A stretch of DNA of 64,000 bases from Clostridiales bacterium (GCA_031287685.1 JAITSQ010000014.1:1-64000); one strand, 5' to 3'; counted from the first letter of the stretch, positions 26,443-35,405 are shown. Notes: a model not told the origin generated them from the sequence alone. Numbers and translations: made by a program.

Positions 26443-27048
26443 TTATACCGCGGTCGTTTTCAGGTAAGACCCGCTAACGGCCAAAACAAACTGCGACGGT
26501 ATATAAAACACCCAAATAAGCGCGTCAAAAACGCGGCTTACCGGATAACCCGAATAAATATTCATAAGCGCGACGTTCAGGTCGCACAGGAAAAACAGGA
26601 ACATTCCGAGAAACGCCAGGAACGCCTCTTTGCCCCCGCCTTTCCTGAAATTCCGCCACGCGTCGCAAACGTTGGCAATAAGCCCGGCGGCATACGAGGC
26701 GACCAGCGCGGCTTCCAAAGACTTCACCGCTAACACGCCGGGTATAAAGAAGGGGGCTTTGGTTTGTCTAAAAAGATTTAGACAAACCAAAACACCGAGC
26801 AGCCGGAGCGCCGCGCCTTTTCCGCCCGGGTTATACCTGATAAAATACGTAAACTGAGCCGCGTTGAAAAACGCAAGCCCCGGAAGGTTTTCCCCGCGCA
26901 AAACCATAAAATAATCGGCGATTAGCGTGAAAAACATAGCCAGATTAAGCAGCCTCCCGTCGCGTGATTTTTTCACGCGCGACAGGCAAAGCCCCGTTAC
27001 AAACGCGCACGCCACGAGCGCGAATTTAATTACCCTGTCCGCCGCCAT
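26443..27048 (-). CDS. YhhN/TMEM86-like membrane protein carrying an in-frame palindromic repeat
   Basis: 201 residues, mostly hydrophobic with about seven segments. NLAMFFTLIADYFMVLRGE and FLFFLCDLNVALMN fit the two acidic pairs conserved in YhhN proteins (lysoplasmalogenase family), and FYIPSQFVLAVSGSYL resembles their usual end. Enzymatic function here is uncertain. Residues about 84-101 (LGVLVCLNLFRQTKAPFF) are encoded entirely by a 54-nt palindromic repeat. The reading frame passes through without a stop, so the element adds 18 codons between two membrane segments. The gene overlaps the end of murJ by 23 bases. Confidence 0.65.
   Translation of the reverse strand: MAADRVIKFALVACAFVTGLCLSRVKKSRDGRLLNLAMFFTLIADYFMVLRGENLPGLAFFNAAQFTYFIRYNPGGKGAALRLLGVLVCLNLFRQTKAPFFIPGVLAVKSLEAALVASYAAGLIANVCDAWRNFRKGGGKEAFLAFLGMFLFFLCDLNVALMNIYSGYPVSRVFDALIWVFYIPSQFVLAVSGSYLKTTAV
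26746..26799 (+). repeat. 54-nt modular palindromic repeat (R4) inside a coding gene
   Basis: AAAGAAGGGGGCTTT, arm GGTTTGTCTAAA, loop, arm TTTAGACAAACC, AAACACCGAG. The same unit is found between genes elsewhere (for example 55677-55730). Here it lies within the YhhN-like gene on the opposite strand and contributes 18 in-frame codons. Confidence 0.92.
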
Positions 27049-28606
27049 TTTTCAGCTTCTCCGTAAATTTTCTCAATATTCCGATTGCCGTCACGGCTTC
27101 GCCTATTCTAAACGCGGAGGTCGCCGCCAGGTATACCGCGGCCCCGAGAACAGTCGGCAGCGCCACGCACAGAAGCTCCCCGAAGCGTCCGCTTACCCGC
27201 GCGGCCAGCGCGATATACGCGCCCCTCACCGCCGCCGCCATCACGAGCGACGCGGCCAGCATCAAGCCCGCGTCTTTCGCCGTCTTTAAGTCTAGTACAT
27301 ATTTATTCTTTTTATACATAAAAATCAACATACCCGCGGCCGAGAAAGTAAACGAAGCGCCCGACGCGAACGCCGGCGCGCCCACGCCCCAGACGGGCCA
27401 GAGCGCCGAACTGAGCGCGGCGTTTATCGCAATAGCCGCTATTCCGGTAATGAGCGGCGTTTTCACGTTTTTCCGCGCGTAAAAAGCGCGGCTCAGAATA
27501 GTCTGCAGGCCGAAGCCGAGCATCCCGAGCGAGAGCCAGGAAAGCGCCGACGCCGTCAAATACGCCGAAAAATCGTCGTATTTGCCGACGCGGAAAACAA
27601 GCCGAGCCAGCGGCCCGCTCAACACAAAAAGCCCGAGAGATATCGGCGACAGCAAGTAAAACAGCCCTCTCATAGAGGTTTTGAGGGTATTCCCGAATTT
27701 TTCGTCCTCTCCCCGCGCGTTTATCTTAGTAAGCTCCGGGAAAACGAAATTCGCTACCGACAGCACGAAAACGCCCATAACGACCGAATAAAGCACATTC
27801 GCCTTGACATAGGCCACGGAAGCCGCGTCATTTATAAACGTCGAAATTCGAACATTGACCATATTGTTAACCGGCTGCGTCCATGTGCTCGCCATAACCG
27901 GCAGTATCATCGCGGCAATTTCCTTAAGCCCGCCGTCCCGCAAGTCTATCCGAAATCTGTACCAATAGCCCGCTTTTTTCAGCGCGGGGATTTGTATAAC
28001 AATCTGCAGCGCCCAGCCCGCCAGGAAAACCACCGCCAAGCCGTAAACGCCGAATTTCCGCACAAAAAACAGACAATACGCGATTATTGCCCCGTTCGCC
28101 GCTATGCTCATAGCTGCGGGTATGTTAAATTCCCCCAAAGACTGCAAAACGCCAATAAGCAGGAAAGCCGCGCCGCTGAGCACAATGAGCGGCAGCGTTA
28201 TTTTAAACAGCCGCCCCGCGAGCTCTTGCGTGGCGGGGTCAAGCCCCGGACCCATTAAAACCGCGATTTCCCGTGAAAAAATCATAGCGGCGGCCGTTAT
28301 CGCCGCCGTCAGAACCAAAATCACGCTCATAAAATTGGCGGCCAACGCGAAAGCCGCTTCCCTGCCCCGTTTTTCAAGGGTGGAGTTAAACACGGGTATA
28401 AAACAGCCGGAAATCGCCGACGCGAAAGCCACGTCCAGAAAATCCCGCGGCAGGGTCGAAGCTAAGTTGAACGCCGCGCCCTCCCCCACGCTCCCGAACG
28501 CCGCGCCGATTAAAATTTCCCGCGCCAAGCCCATAATTTTGCCAATAAGGGTTATCAGCATCATCACGCTTATTATTTTTACGGGGTTCTTATTTTCCTC
28601 GGACAA
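27026..28606 (-). CDS. murJ: Lipid II flippase MurJ
   Basis: 526 residues, 14 predicted hydrophobic segments. The start is TTG (LSEENKNPVKIISV) with CAGGGAA upstream; the ATG 14 codons later is an alternative. The N-terminal helix pair IGKIMGLAREILIGAAFG and STLPRDFLDVAFASAISGCF is the MviN/MurJ signature, including the conserved Arg in LARE. MurJ moves the peptidoglycan precursor lipid II across the cytoplasmic membrane. It is upstream of the YhhN-like gene, with overlap, and downstream of a small secreted protein gene. Confidence 0.93.
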   Translation of the reverse strand: MSEENKNPVKIISVMMLITLIGKIMGLAREILIGAAFGSVGEGAAFNLASTLPRDFLDVAFASAISGCFIPVFNSTLEKRGREAAFALAANFMSVILVLTAAITAAAMIFSREIAVLMGPGLDPATQELAGRLFKITLPLIVLSGAAFLLIGVLQSLGEFNIPAAMSIAANGAIIAYCLFFVRKFGVYGLAVVFLAGWALQIVIQIPALKKAGYWYRFRIDLRDGGLKEIAAMILPVMASTWTQPVNNMVNVRISTFINDAASVAYVKANVLYSVVMGVFVLSVANFVFPELTKINARGEDEKFGNTLKTSMRGLFYLLSPISLGLFVLSGPLARLVFRVGKYDDFSAYLTASALSWLSLGMLGFGLQTILSRAFYARKNVKTPLITGIAAIAINAALSSALWPVWGVGAPAFASGASFTFSAAGMLIFMYKKNKYVLDLKTAKDAGLMLAASLVMAAAVRGAYIALAARVSGRFGELLCVALPTVLGAAVYLAATSAFRIGEAVTAIGILRKFTEKLKNGGGQGN

Positions 28607-28623
28607 ATAGTAACATTCCCTGC

Positions 28624-29082
28624 TTAGTTAATTTCGTAGCCGCCTTTTATTATGAACCACGCGTCCTTAGACACTAAAACGCCCCGCCCGTCGTCCCTTG
28701 GTATTAAAATGAGGTTATTCGCGTCAATCCCGGCGCCGTCAGCCAAATCAAGGCCCCGCGTCGCGTTGACAAGTCCGTCGCTTCCTGGGCAGTAGGCCGC
28801 GCACGAACCGCTCCGGAGGATTATTTCCGCGCCCTCCTTGCCCAGGACTTTTTGACCCCGGCTGGCGAAAACCGGCTCGAACGCGTTCTTGTTGGGTAAA
28901 GCGGCCTCCGATGGCGGCGAAGCCCCCATAATTTCGGCAATCCGCGCGTCCACATAGCTTTTTGTGACCACCGGGTCGCCCTCGCTCCCCGGCTCGGCGG
29001 CGCGGGCGTTTATATTCATAAGTAAAACCGCCGCGGATACCGCGCATAAAACCAAAGCGATTGTTCGTCTTTTATTTTTCAT
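28624..29082 (-). CDS. Secreted protein of unknown function
   Basis: 152 residues with a clear Sec signal peptide (RRTIALVLCAVSAAVLLMNI, cleavage likely near NARAAEP). The mature part (VVTKSYVDARIAEI, then a beta-rich half ending DAWFIIKGGYEI) resembles small exported proteins often found next to scpAB in Clostridia, but I cannot name a family or function. It lies 13 bases after scpB and 17 before murJ on the same strand, so it is co-transcribed. Confidence 0.7.
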   Translation of the reverse strand: MKNKRRTIALVLCAVSAAVLLMNINARAAEPGSEGDPVVTKSYVDARIAEIMGASPPSEAALPNKNAFEPVFASRGQKVLGKEGAEIILRSGSCAAYCPGSDGLVNATRGLDLADGAGIDANNLILIPRDDGRGVLVSKDAWFIIKGGYEIN

Positions 29083-29095
29083 GCCTTTAGTCCTT

Positions 29096-29653
29096 TCAGT
29101 CGTCGTCCCTGTATACTTCCCGTTCCGCCTGCCTGCGCAATTCGTCGAGCTTGTCCGACAGCGGCGGCAAATCCCCCAGGCCCGAAAGCCCGAAACAAGT
29201 CAAAAAGCGCTCCGTCGTGCCGAAAAGTATCGGCCTGCCGACAGACTCGTCCCGCCCTTTTTCGCACACCAAATCATACTCAACCAGCTTATTTACGGCG
29301 TGAGAAGCCTCAACCCCTCGAATTTTCTCAATTTCGCCTTTGGTGACGGGCTGCCGGTAAGCGATTATCGCCAAAGTCTCCAGAATTGGCTGGGTAAGCG
29401 GCCTTTTCGGCGGGGCCTCCGCAAGGGCGTTTATCGCCCAGAAAAACTCCGGATTCGTCCGCAACTGCCAGGAATCGCCCGCCTGGACTATCCGTACACC
29501 GCTTTCCCGGCGCTCTTCGGCCATAGCGTTCAGGAGCTTCCGCACCGTGTCCTCGTCGTGGCCGGCCGCGCGCGCCAAATCCCTCAGCGGAACCGGCGCC
29601 CCCGCCGCGAAAAGAATCGCCTCAAGCGCGGCGCGTGTTTTTTGAATTTCCAT
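29096..29653 (-). CDS. scpB: Segregation and condensation protein B
   Basis: 185 residues. It begins MEIQKTRAALEAILFAAGAP and contains QLRTNPEFFWAI and TLAIIAYRQPVTKGEIEKIR, the winged-helix pattern of ScpB. Two winged-helix domains form a dimer that binds ScpA and, through it, SMC, to compact and separate chromosomes. The partner scpA lies just upstream but is separated by a 234-bp MITE instead of the usual tight overlap, which may weaken coupling of the two proteins. Confidence 0.93.
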   Translation of the reverse strand: MEIQKTRAALEAILFAAGAPVPLRDLARAAGHDEDTVRKLLNAMAEERRESGVRIVQAGDSWQLRTNPEFFWAINALAEAPPKRPLTQPILETLAIIAYRQPVTKGEIEKIRGVEASHAVNKLVEYDLVCEKGRDESVGRPILFGTTERFLTCFGLSGLGDLPPLSDKLDELRRQAEREVYRDDD

Positions 29654-29686
29654 AATTTACCGCCTGGATTTATTTTTCTTTACGCT

Positions 29687-29920
29687 TATAGAAAAGGCGG
29701 TTTGAATCCGCGGAGCCGAGCGAAGAAAAACGCCAGAGGACTCAGCGCTTTTCGCTTCGCGAAAAGCCGCGCCTGCGGCGCGTCCGGATTTCTTTCCGGT
29801 GCGATTTTTTCGTTTTGAGCAGAGTCCGCAAGATAGCGGCGCGCGCGGCTTTAAGCGCGCGTTTTCGCCGAAGGCGAAAAGCTTGAGATAGCTCCGCGGT
29901 TTTCAAACGCCTTTTCTATA
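29687..29920. mobile_element. MITE-like element with TATAGAAAAGGCG termini
   Basis: 234 bp bounded by inverted ends: TATAGAAAAGGCGGTTTGAA on the left, and on the right the complement of TATAGAAAAGGCGTTTGAAA; both continue into CCGCGGAGC. Inside is a chain of small hairpins (CTTTTCGC/GCGAAAAG, CCGGA/TCCGG, GCGCGC/GCGCGC, CTTTTCGCC/GGCGAAAAG). No coding capacity. It sits between scpA and scpB. Related ends occur at 61722-61786 and 19226-19257. Confidence 0.8.
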
Positions 29921-29935
29921 CAAATTTTACGCTCC

Positions 29936-30679
29936 TTACGCGGGGACGGCGGCGACCACAATTTCCTTAAAATTCCCGTCCTGCCCCGCCTCCGCCTTAT
30001 TCTGGCGCACAAGCTCCAGAACGGCGCAAAAAGCGGCGACCATTTCTTCCTTGTCGGCTCGCGCGAAAAAATCCCCAAACAGGAAACTCTTTCGCTCACG
30101 CAAAATCCGCTCGATTTCCCGGATTTTATCCTCAACCGTGAAAACCTCCGGCGCGGCGGCGGCAAAGAGCGGCTCATCTTCCGAAGGAGCGCGTTTGCGC
30201 ATTAAATCCGCGAAAAGCCCGCATAACCGGTCTATCCTCACTCCGGCGAGCGCCTCCTCCGCGCGCGGCTTCGGCAGCCGCTCCGCCCGGTCCAAATACT
30301 CCGGCTCCGGCCCTTTTTCATAAGAACCCGCCGCCGCTTCATACTTTTCGCGCAAAATCCCCGTAACTTCCTTAAACCGTTTATACTCCAAGAGCATTGC
30401 CACGAGCCGCTCACGCGGGTCCTGCTCCTCGCCCTCCGGGGCCGCCTTGGGCTTTTTCGGCAGAAGATACGCCGACTTTATCTCCGTCAGCGTCGCCGCC
30501 ATTAACAGGAACGAGCTTAACGAATCCATATCCGTCACGCTCTCCAAATAGGCTATATACTGGCTCGTCAGCTCCGCTATCGGAATATCCGATATTTCCA
30601 TCTGGTTTTTGTCGAGAAGGTGAAAAAGCAGCTCGAACGGGCCTTCAAAGGCTTCCGTCTTTATAATCAGCCCTTCCAT
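29936..30679 (-). CDS. scpA: Segregation and condensation protein A (kleisin)
   Basis: 247 residues. MEGLIIKTEAFEGPFELLFH and LLDKNQMEISDIPIAELTSQ then YIAYLE is the N-terminal kleisin signature that contacts the SMC neck. The C-terminal winged helix (AFCAVLELVRQNKAEAGQDG) binds the SMC head. It links the two SMC arms and recruits ScpB. Its start lies directly against the stop of the upstream DAHP synthase gene, so it is translated at the end of a longer operon. A MITE follows its stop. Confidence 0.93.
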   Translation of the reverse strand: MEGLIIKTEAFEGPFELLFHLLDKNQMEISDIPIAELTSQYIAYLESVTDMDSLSSFLLMAATLTEIKSAYLLPKKPKAAPEGEEQDPRERLVAMLLEYKRFKEVTGILREKYEAAAGSYEKGPEPEYLDRAERLPKPRAEEALAGVRIDRLCGLFADLMRKRAPSEDEPLFAAAAPEVFTVEDKIREIERILRERKSFLFGDFFARADKEEMVAAFCAVLELVRQNKAEAGQDGNFKEIVVAAVPA

Positions 30680-31708
30680 TTATACCCGCTCCGCTATTTC
30701 ATAAATCAAAGTCTCCGTCTGTCCCCAGCCAAGGCAGCCGTCGGTTATGGACTGCCCGTATACCCCGCCGGTAATATCCTGCGCCCCGCCCTTGATATAA
30801 CTTTCGATTAAAAGCCCTTTTACAAGCCGGCGAATCCCGGAATTAAGGCGGCGGCTCTGCATAACGTCAAGGGCGATGCGCGGCTGCTCCGCGAAGTTCT
30901 TCCCGCTGTTGGCGTGGTTTGTGTCGATGATAACGGCGGGGTGCGCCAACCCCGATTTTTCGTACATTTCTCGCGCGGTCAGAATATCCTCGTAATGATA
31001 ATTAGGGACGGACGCGCCGCTTTTATCCACGAATCCGCGCATAATCGCGTGCGCCGCCGGATTGCCTGTCGTGGCGGCCTCGTTCCTATGATAGATAAAC
31101 GCCTGCGGGCTTTGCGCCTGCCTGATGGAGGCGAACATAACGGACAAATCGCCGCTTGTGGGGTTTTTCAGCCCCACGGGCACGGACACTCCGCTTGCCG
31201 CCATAAGGTGCTGCTTATCCTCAACGGAGCGCGCGCCCACGGCCACGTAGCTCAAAACGTCGTCTACATACACGTGATTATCGGGATAAAGCATTTCGTC
31301 GGCGGCGGTCAGGCGCGATTCGGCCATTACGCGCAGGTGCGTCCGGCGTATGCTGTAAATCCCCGCGAGGATGTTCGGCTCCTCCTCTGGCTTCGGCTGG
31401 TGGAGCATACCCTTATACCCCGTGCCGGTGGTGCGCGGTTTACAAGTGTATATCCGCGGAATTACTATGAGCTTCTCCGAAACGCGCTCCTGCGCCTTCG
31501 CCAAGCGGGACACATAGTCGCAGACCGCGTCCTCGTTATCCGCCGAACAAGGCCCCACGATTATCAAAAACTTCCCGCTCTCCCCTTTTATGACGGCTTC
31601 TATCTCCGCGTCCCGGCGCCTCTTTATTTCTTTCATTTCGGCGGAGAGCGGCGTGTCGGCCAGTATCTCCGAAAGCGGGGGGATTGCGCGTTTTTTAACG
31701 AAACTCAC
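30680..31708 (-). CDS. aroF: DAHP synthase (second of two tandem copies)
   Basis: 342 residues from the GTG at 31708 (VSFVKKRAIPPLSEIL), chosen for the AGGGGG upstream and because it then has exactly the length of its paralogue. [38 protein letters not shown] and [18 protein letters not shown] are class I DAHP synthase motifs for phosphoenolpyruvate and metal binding. It joins phosphoenolpyruvate and erythrose-4-phosphate, the first step to aromatic amino acids. The neighbour upstream is a close duplicate, which suggests isoenzymes with different feedback control. A gap of 11 bases separates them. Confidence 0.93.
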   Translation of the reverse strand: MSFVKKRAIPPLSEILADTPLSAEMKEIKRRRDAEIEAVIKGESGKFLIIVGPCSADNEDAVCDYVSRLAKAQERVSEKLIVIPRIYTCKPRTTGTGYKGMLHQPKPEEEPNILAGIYSIRRTHLRVMAESRLTAADEMLYPDNHVYVDDVLSYVAVGARSVEDKQHLMAASGVSVPVGLKNPTSGDLSVMFASIRQAQSPQAFIYHRNEAATTGNPAAHAIMRGFVDKSGASVPNYHYEDILTAREMYEKSGLAHPAVIIDTNHANSGKNFAEQPRIALDVMQSRRLNSGIRRLVKGLLIESYIKGGAQDITGGVYGQSITDGCLGWGQTETLIYEIAERV

Positions 31709-31719
31709 AGCGTTTCCCC

Positions 31720-32748
31720 CTAACACCCGTCCGCTATCTGAAAAAGCAGTTTCTCCGTCTGCTCCCAGCTAAGGCAGCCGTCGGTTATCGACTGTCCGTA
31801 CACCCCGCCGTTTACTTTCTGGGCGCCCTCCTCTATATAGCTCTCGATGAGCAGGCCCTTCACCATAGCGCGGACGCTCGCGTCGTACCTCCGGCTGTGG
31901 AGGATTTCTTTGGCGATGCGCGGCTGCTCAAGGTAATTCTTGCCGCTGTTGGCGTGGTTGGTGTCTATTATTATCGCTGGGTTAGCCAGCCCGCGCGCCT
32001 CGTAAAGCTCCGCCGCGCGGACAATGTCCTCGTAATGATAATTCGGGATCGACTCTCCGTGCTTATTCGTCGAGCCGCGCATAATCGCGTGAGCGAGCGG
32101 GTTTCCGTCCGTCTCCACCTCGTGCCCGTAATAAATGAACGTATGGGAGGACTGCGCGGCGTAAATCGCGTTAAACATAACGGACAAATCGCCGCTTGTG
32201 GGGTTTTTCATACCCGACGGCACGGAAAAGCCGCTGCACACCAAGCGGTGCTGCTGATTCTCCACCGAGCGCGCCCCTATGGCCACATAGCTCAGAATAT
32301 CCTCAACATACACGTAATTATCGGGATACAGCATTTCGTCGGCGGCGGTCAGCCCAGTCTCGGCTATAACCCGGAGATGCGTCCGCCGTATGCTGTAAAT
32401 GCCTTCAAGGATATTCGGCGCCTCCTCCGGGTTGGGCTGGTGGAGCATACCCTTATAGCCCTCCCCGGTGGTGCGGGGTTTGTTCGTGTACACCCGGGGG
32501 ACGATAAGCAGCCTTTCCGAAAGCTCGTCCTGCGCCTTCGCCAGGCGCGACACATAGTCGCAAACCGCGTCCTCGTTGTCCGCGGAGCACGGCCCCACGA
32601 TAACCAGGAATTTGTCCGACTTTCCGCTTATTACGTCCGCCACGAGCTTGTCGCGCTTTTTTTTGACCGCCGAAAGCTCCGGCGAGACGCTCGTAGCCCT
32701 TAAAATTTCCTCCAGGGGGGGGATTGCGCGTTTATAAATAAAGCTCAT
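31720..32748 (-). CDS. aroF: DAHP synthase (first of two tandem copies)
   Basis: 342 residues starting [20 protein letters not shown]. It has the same motifs as its neighbour: [40 protein letters not shown] and [20 protein letters not shown]. The two align without gaps over their whole length; the best-conserved parts are around the active site, and many differences lie in surface regions that set allosteric inhibition in this family. It overlaps the upstream GH130 gene by four bases. Why an aromatic biosynthesis pair follows sugar phosphorylase genes is unclear; probably a chance operon. Confidence 0.93.
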   Translation of the reverse strand: MSFIYKRAIPPLEEILRATSVSPELSAVKKKRDKLVADVISGKSDKFLVIVGPCSADNEDAVCDYVSRLAKAQDELSERLLIVPRVYTNKPRTTGEGYKGMLHQPNPEEAPNILEGIYSIRRTHLRVIAETGLTAADEMLYPDNYVYVEDILSYVAIGARSVENQQHRLVCSGFSVPSGMKNPTSGDLSVMFNAIYAAQSSHTFIYYGHEVETDGNPLAHAIMRGSTNKHGESIPNYHYEDIVRAAELYEARGLANPAIIIDTNHANSGKNYLEQPRIAKEILHSRRYDASVRAMVKGLLIESYIEEGAQKVNGGVYGQSITDGCLSWEQTEKLLFQIADGC

Positions 32749-33926
32749 TTAATCTTCAAACCTTTCAATATTTCTAAATTCTTAGAGATTAAATCGCACC
32801 GGGTCTCCACGCATTTATGGGAATACAGGCCGTCTCTCGGAGTGTTTTTGCAGTAGTCAATCATTTTATCCACTGTCGTTTTCGCGACGTGCAGGCGCGT
32901 GTCGCTCGACGCGTAATAGATGTATAAATCGCCGTTTTCCAGAGCCACCGCGCCGTTCGTAAACACTACGTTCGACACGTCGCCCACGCGCTCCCCGCCC
33001 CGCGGCGCGATTAAATGCCCGGCCGGGCTGTGGATAACCTTCGCCGGGTCGTTTATATCCGTCATAAACGCGTAAATTACGTAACGCAGGCCCGCCGCCG
33101 TGTTCCGCACGCCGTGCGCGATGTTCAGCCAGCCCGCCGGAGTTTTGACGGGCGCCGGCCCTTGCCCGTTCTTAACCTCTTTTATCGTGTGGTAGGTTTT
33201 TTCGTCAATCAGCGTTTCCTTGCCGATTACGGCGTTCTCCATACTGCCGGTATAGGCTATGGCTATGCCCCCGCCGCTCCCCGTGTCTATAAAGCCGTCC
33301 TGGGGGCGGGTATACAGCGCGTACCCGCCGTTTATAAACTCCGGGTGCAGGACGACGTTGCGCTGCTGAGAGCCGCTTGTTTTCAAGTCAGGCAGGCGCT
33401 CCCACGTTTTGAGGTCTTTTGTGCGGGCTATTCCCGCCGCCGCCACCGCCGACGAAACGTCCCCTCTGGGGGCCGCCGGGTCTTTGCGTTCCGTGCAGAA
33501 AATTCCGTAAATCCAGCCGTCCTCGTGCGCGGTCAGGCGCATATCGTACACGTTCGTGTCCGGCTCCGCCGTCTGCGGAAGCCTCACCGGGTAATCCCAG
33601 AAGCGGAAGCCGCAATGTGGTTTATCGCTCTCCGCCACGGCGAAAAACGACTTCCTGTCATTACCCTCGACTCGCGCCACAAGGTAAAACTTCCCGCCCC
33701 GATAAATCGCTCCCGCGTTAAACACGCAATTTACGCCCATCCGCTCCATAAGGTAAGGGTTGGTTTTCTCGTCCAAATCATACTTCCAGTGCGGCGGGAC
33801 GCTGCGGCGGTCAAGCGCCGGGCGCTCAAAGCGCGTAAAAATCCCGTTCTCGGAGGGCAACTCCGCGTTGTCCCTCGCTATAATTTTTTCGTACTCCTGG
33901 TATAGTTCGCTTATTCTGTCCGTCAC
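32745..33926 (-). CDS. mgp: 4-O-beta-D-mannosyl-D-glucose phosphorylase (GH130)
   Basis: 393 residues, matching the GH130 subfamily 1 enzymes. [20 protein letters not shown], then [18 protein letters not shown], is the typical first blade. [16 protein letters not shown] holds the expected catalytic Asp, and [20 protein letters not shown] and [20 protein letters not shown] form the phosphate and sugar site. It splits mannosyl-glucose with phosphate into mannose-1-phosphate and glucose in the cytoplasm. The gene upstream encodes the epimerase that makes its substrate from mannobiose, which strongly supports this assignment over a mannooligosaccharide phosphorylase. Confidence 0.9.
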   Translation of the reverse strand: MTDRISELYQEYEKIIARDNAELPSENGIFTRFERPALDRRSVPPHWKYDLDEKTNPYLMERMGVNCVFNAGAIYRGGKFYLVARVEGNDRKSFFAVAESDKPHCGFRFWDYPVRLPQTAEPDTNVYDMRLTAHEDGWIYGIFCTERKDPAAPRGDVSSAVAAAGIARTKDLKTWERLPDLKTSGSQQRNVVLHPEFINGGYALYTRPQDGFIDTGSGGGIAIAYTGSMENAVIGKETLIDEKTYHTIKEVKNGQGPAPVKTPAGWLNIAHGVRNTAAGLRYVIYAFMTDINDPAKVIHSPAGHLIAPRGGERVGDVSNVVFTNGAVALENGDLYIYYASSDTRLHVAKTTVDKMIDYCKNTPRDGLYSHKCVETRCDLISKNLEILKGLKIK

Positions 33927-33948
33927 TTAAATCTGTCCTTTCCTTATT

Positions 33949-35148
33949 TTATTCCGCGTCGCCGCGAAAAGTTCCGCCGCGCTCAATTATTTCAAGGCAC
34001 ATTCTCCCGTTATGATACGGGCATTTCCAAAAACCGGCTTTCTCCATATTTACGTCCGGCGCGCCGTCCCTGTCAACCTCGTTGTGCCACTCTCCGCGCT
34101 CCTTGTCGATAAACACCCGGTCTATATAATCAAAAATCTCCGTCGCCGCTTTTAGATACTTTTCGCCGCCGGTCAGGCCGTACGCCTCGCAAAAGCCCAC
34201 GACCGCCTCGGCTTGAGGCCACCACGCCTTTGCCGCGCAAATTTCCCCGTTTTCCTCACGCTCGTTGAACAGGCCGCCGCGCTCCGTGTCCCGCCCGTTT
34301 TCGTAAACCTCCGCCGCCATGGAAGCCGCCGTCTCCCGCGCGCGCGCCAAAAGGCTCTCATCGCCCAAAACCTCGGCGGCCTCGCGCAGCAGCCAAGCGC
34401 CCTCTATGTCGTGCCCGTATGAAATTTTGCGGGAAAGCGGCGTAAAATCCTCGTCAAAAAACAGCCGGAACCGCTTCCCGTCCTCTATTATCTTGTCTAT
34501 CGTCACTTCAATCAGGCTTCTCAGCGGTTCCTTCGGCCTTTCGCTTATCCGCGCGAAGTTCGTGTACGCCTCCAGAATGTGCAGGTTCGTATTCATGGTC
34601 TTGGCGCAGTTAAAGTCCTTCGCCGAAAGAGAGGAATCCTCCAGCGGCTTATAATCCCGCGCCGCCGCGTCAAAATATCCGCCGCGCTTTTTGTCGTAAG
34701 CGTAAGTCTCCAAAACGTCAAAAAGCGAATCCGCGAGTTTCAGCGCCGGCGCCTTTTTGCCGCCGCCGGCCCGCGCGTATTCGGACAGGCCGTACAGCCC
34801 AAACGCCAGGTTGTAAAACTGCTTCTTGTCGGAGATTACGCCGCCCCGGCAGTCCACCTCCCAAAACAGGCCGCCGTATTTCCCGTCATAAAAAGCGGCC
34901 TCAAGGAAATCAAGGGCAGCCTCGGCGTAAGGCAGATAACCCGCGTCCCCCGTGACCCGCGCCGCCGCCGAAAATGTCCACAAAATCCGGGAGTTCAATA
35001 TCCCGCCTTTGGGCGCCGTCTTGTCGATTCTGCCGTAGAAATCCGCAAAGCCGAAGAAACCGCCGTTTTCACGGTCAAGCATTCCCTGCCAGAACGGCAG
35101 AATATTCCCCGTCAGCTCCGCGCGCGCTCTTTTTTTCAAATTTTCCAT
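33949..35148 (-). CDS. Cellobiose 2-epimerase (AGE family)
   Basis: 399 residues from the ATG at 35148 (MENLKKRARAELTGNILPFW) with AGGGGTGA upstream; a start at 35175 would run into a mobile element. The (alpha/alpha)6-barrel motifs GGFFGFADFYGRIDKTAPKG, ISYGHDIEGAWLLREAAEVL, AWWPQAEAVVGF and RGEWHNEVDRDG carry the His residues used for proton transfer at C2. It converts mannobiose to mannosyl-glucose (and cellobiose to glucosyl-mannose) in the cytoplasm. It is the first gene of the operon with GH130. A 168-bp MITE ends 12 bases before the start codon, so the native promoter has been pushed away or replaced. Confidence 0.88.
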   Translation of the reverse strand: MENLKKRARAELTGNILPFWQGMLDRENGGFFGFADFYGRIDKTAPKGGILNSRILWTFSAAARVTGDAGYLPYAEAALDFLEAAFYDGKYGGLFWEVDCRGGVISDKKQFYNLAFGLYGLSEYARAGGGKKAPALKLADSLFDVLETYAYDKKRGGYFDAAARDYKPLEDSSLSAKDFNCAKTMNTNLHILEAYTNFARISERPKEPLRSLIEVTIDKIIEDGKRFRLFFDEDFTPLSRKISYGHDIEGAWLLREAAEVLGDESLLARARETAASMAAEVYENGRDTERGGLFNEREENGEICAAKAWWPQAEAVVGFCEAYGLTGGEKYLKAATEIFDYIDRVFIDKERGEWHNEVDRDGAPDVNMEKAGFWKCPYHNGRMCLEIIERGGTFRGDAE

Positions 35149-35160
35149 AAAAGTCACCCC

Positions 35161-35328
35161 TATCGCAATTTTCAAAATCGCGGCTCGGTGTTTTGAGCTT
35201 CCAAGAGAAGCTCAAAGCCCCCTCCTTGACTGCCGGCGTTTTTTCGGGCCTAATGCCGCCCGAAAAAGCCGCCTTCTTGTCGCCGATTTTCCGCTCCGCG
35301 CCAGTCAACGTTTTTTAAAATTGCTATA
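35161..35328 (-). mobile_element. MITE-like element with TATAGCAATTTT termini (T1)
   Basis: 168 bp. The left end is TATCGCAATTTTCAAAATCG; the right end is the complement of TATAGCAATTTTAAAAAACG. The ends start with TA, as expected if TA is the target. Inside are two modular palindromic repeats. The right-end block (TTGACTGGCGCGGAGCGGAA) recurs at the left end of the element at 62699-62937, in opposite orientation. It lies just upstream of the epimerase ribosome-binding site. Confidence 0.8.
35184..35279 (-). repeat. Two modular palindromic repeats inside the T1 element (R5a, R5b)
   Basis: R5a at 35184-35228 is 45 nt: CTCGGTGTTTTGAGCTTC, loop, GAAGCTCAAAGCCCCC. R5b at 35232-35279 is 48 nt with arms TTTTTTCGGGC/GCCCGAAAAA and the variant ends GCCGGCG and GCCGCCTTCTTG. 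Each unit is a multiple of three long, but the arms are unrelated to each other. Confidence 0.85.
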
Positions 35329-35376
35329 TCTAAGATTATTTTACCATTAAATCGGCGCGCGGGCAAGAATTTATTA

Positions 35377-35405
35377 TTGTTTTCAGCCGCAATTTGTTGT
35401 ACAAT
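35377..35405 (+). promoter_or_regulatory. Promoter of the Sel1-repeat gene
   Basis: TTGTTT (35377-35382), 17-base spacer, TACAAT (35400-35405), about 35 bases before the chosen TTG start. Confidence 0.6.
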
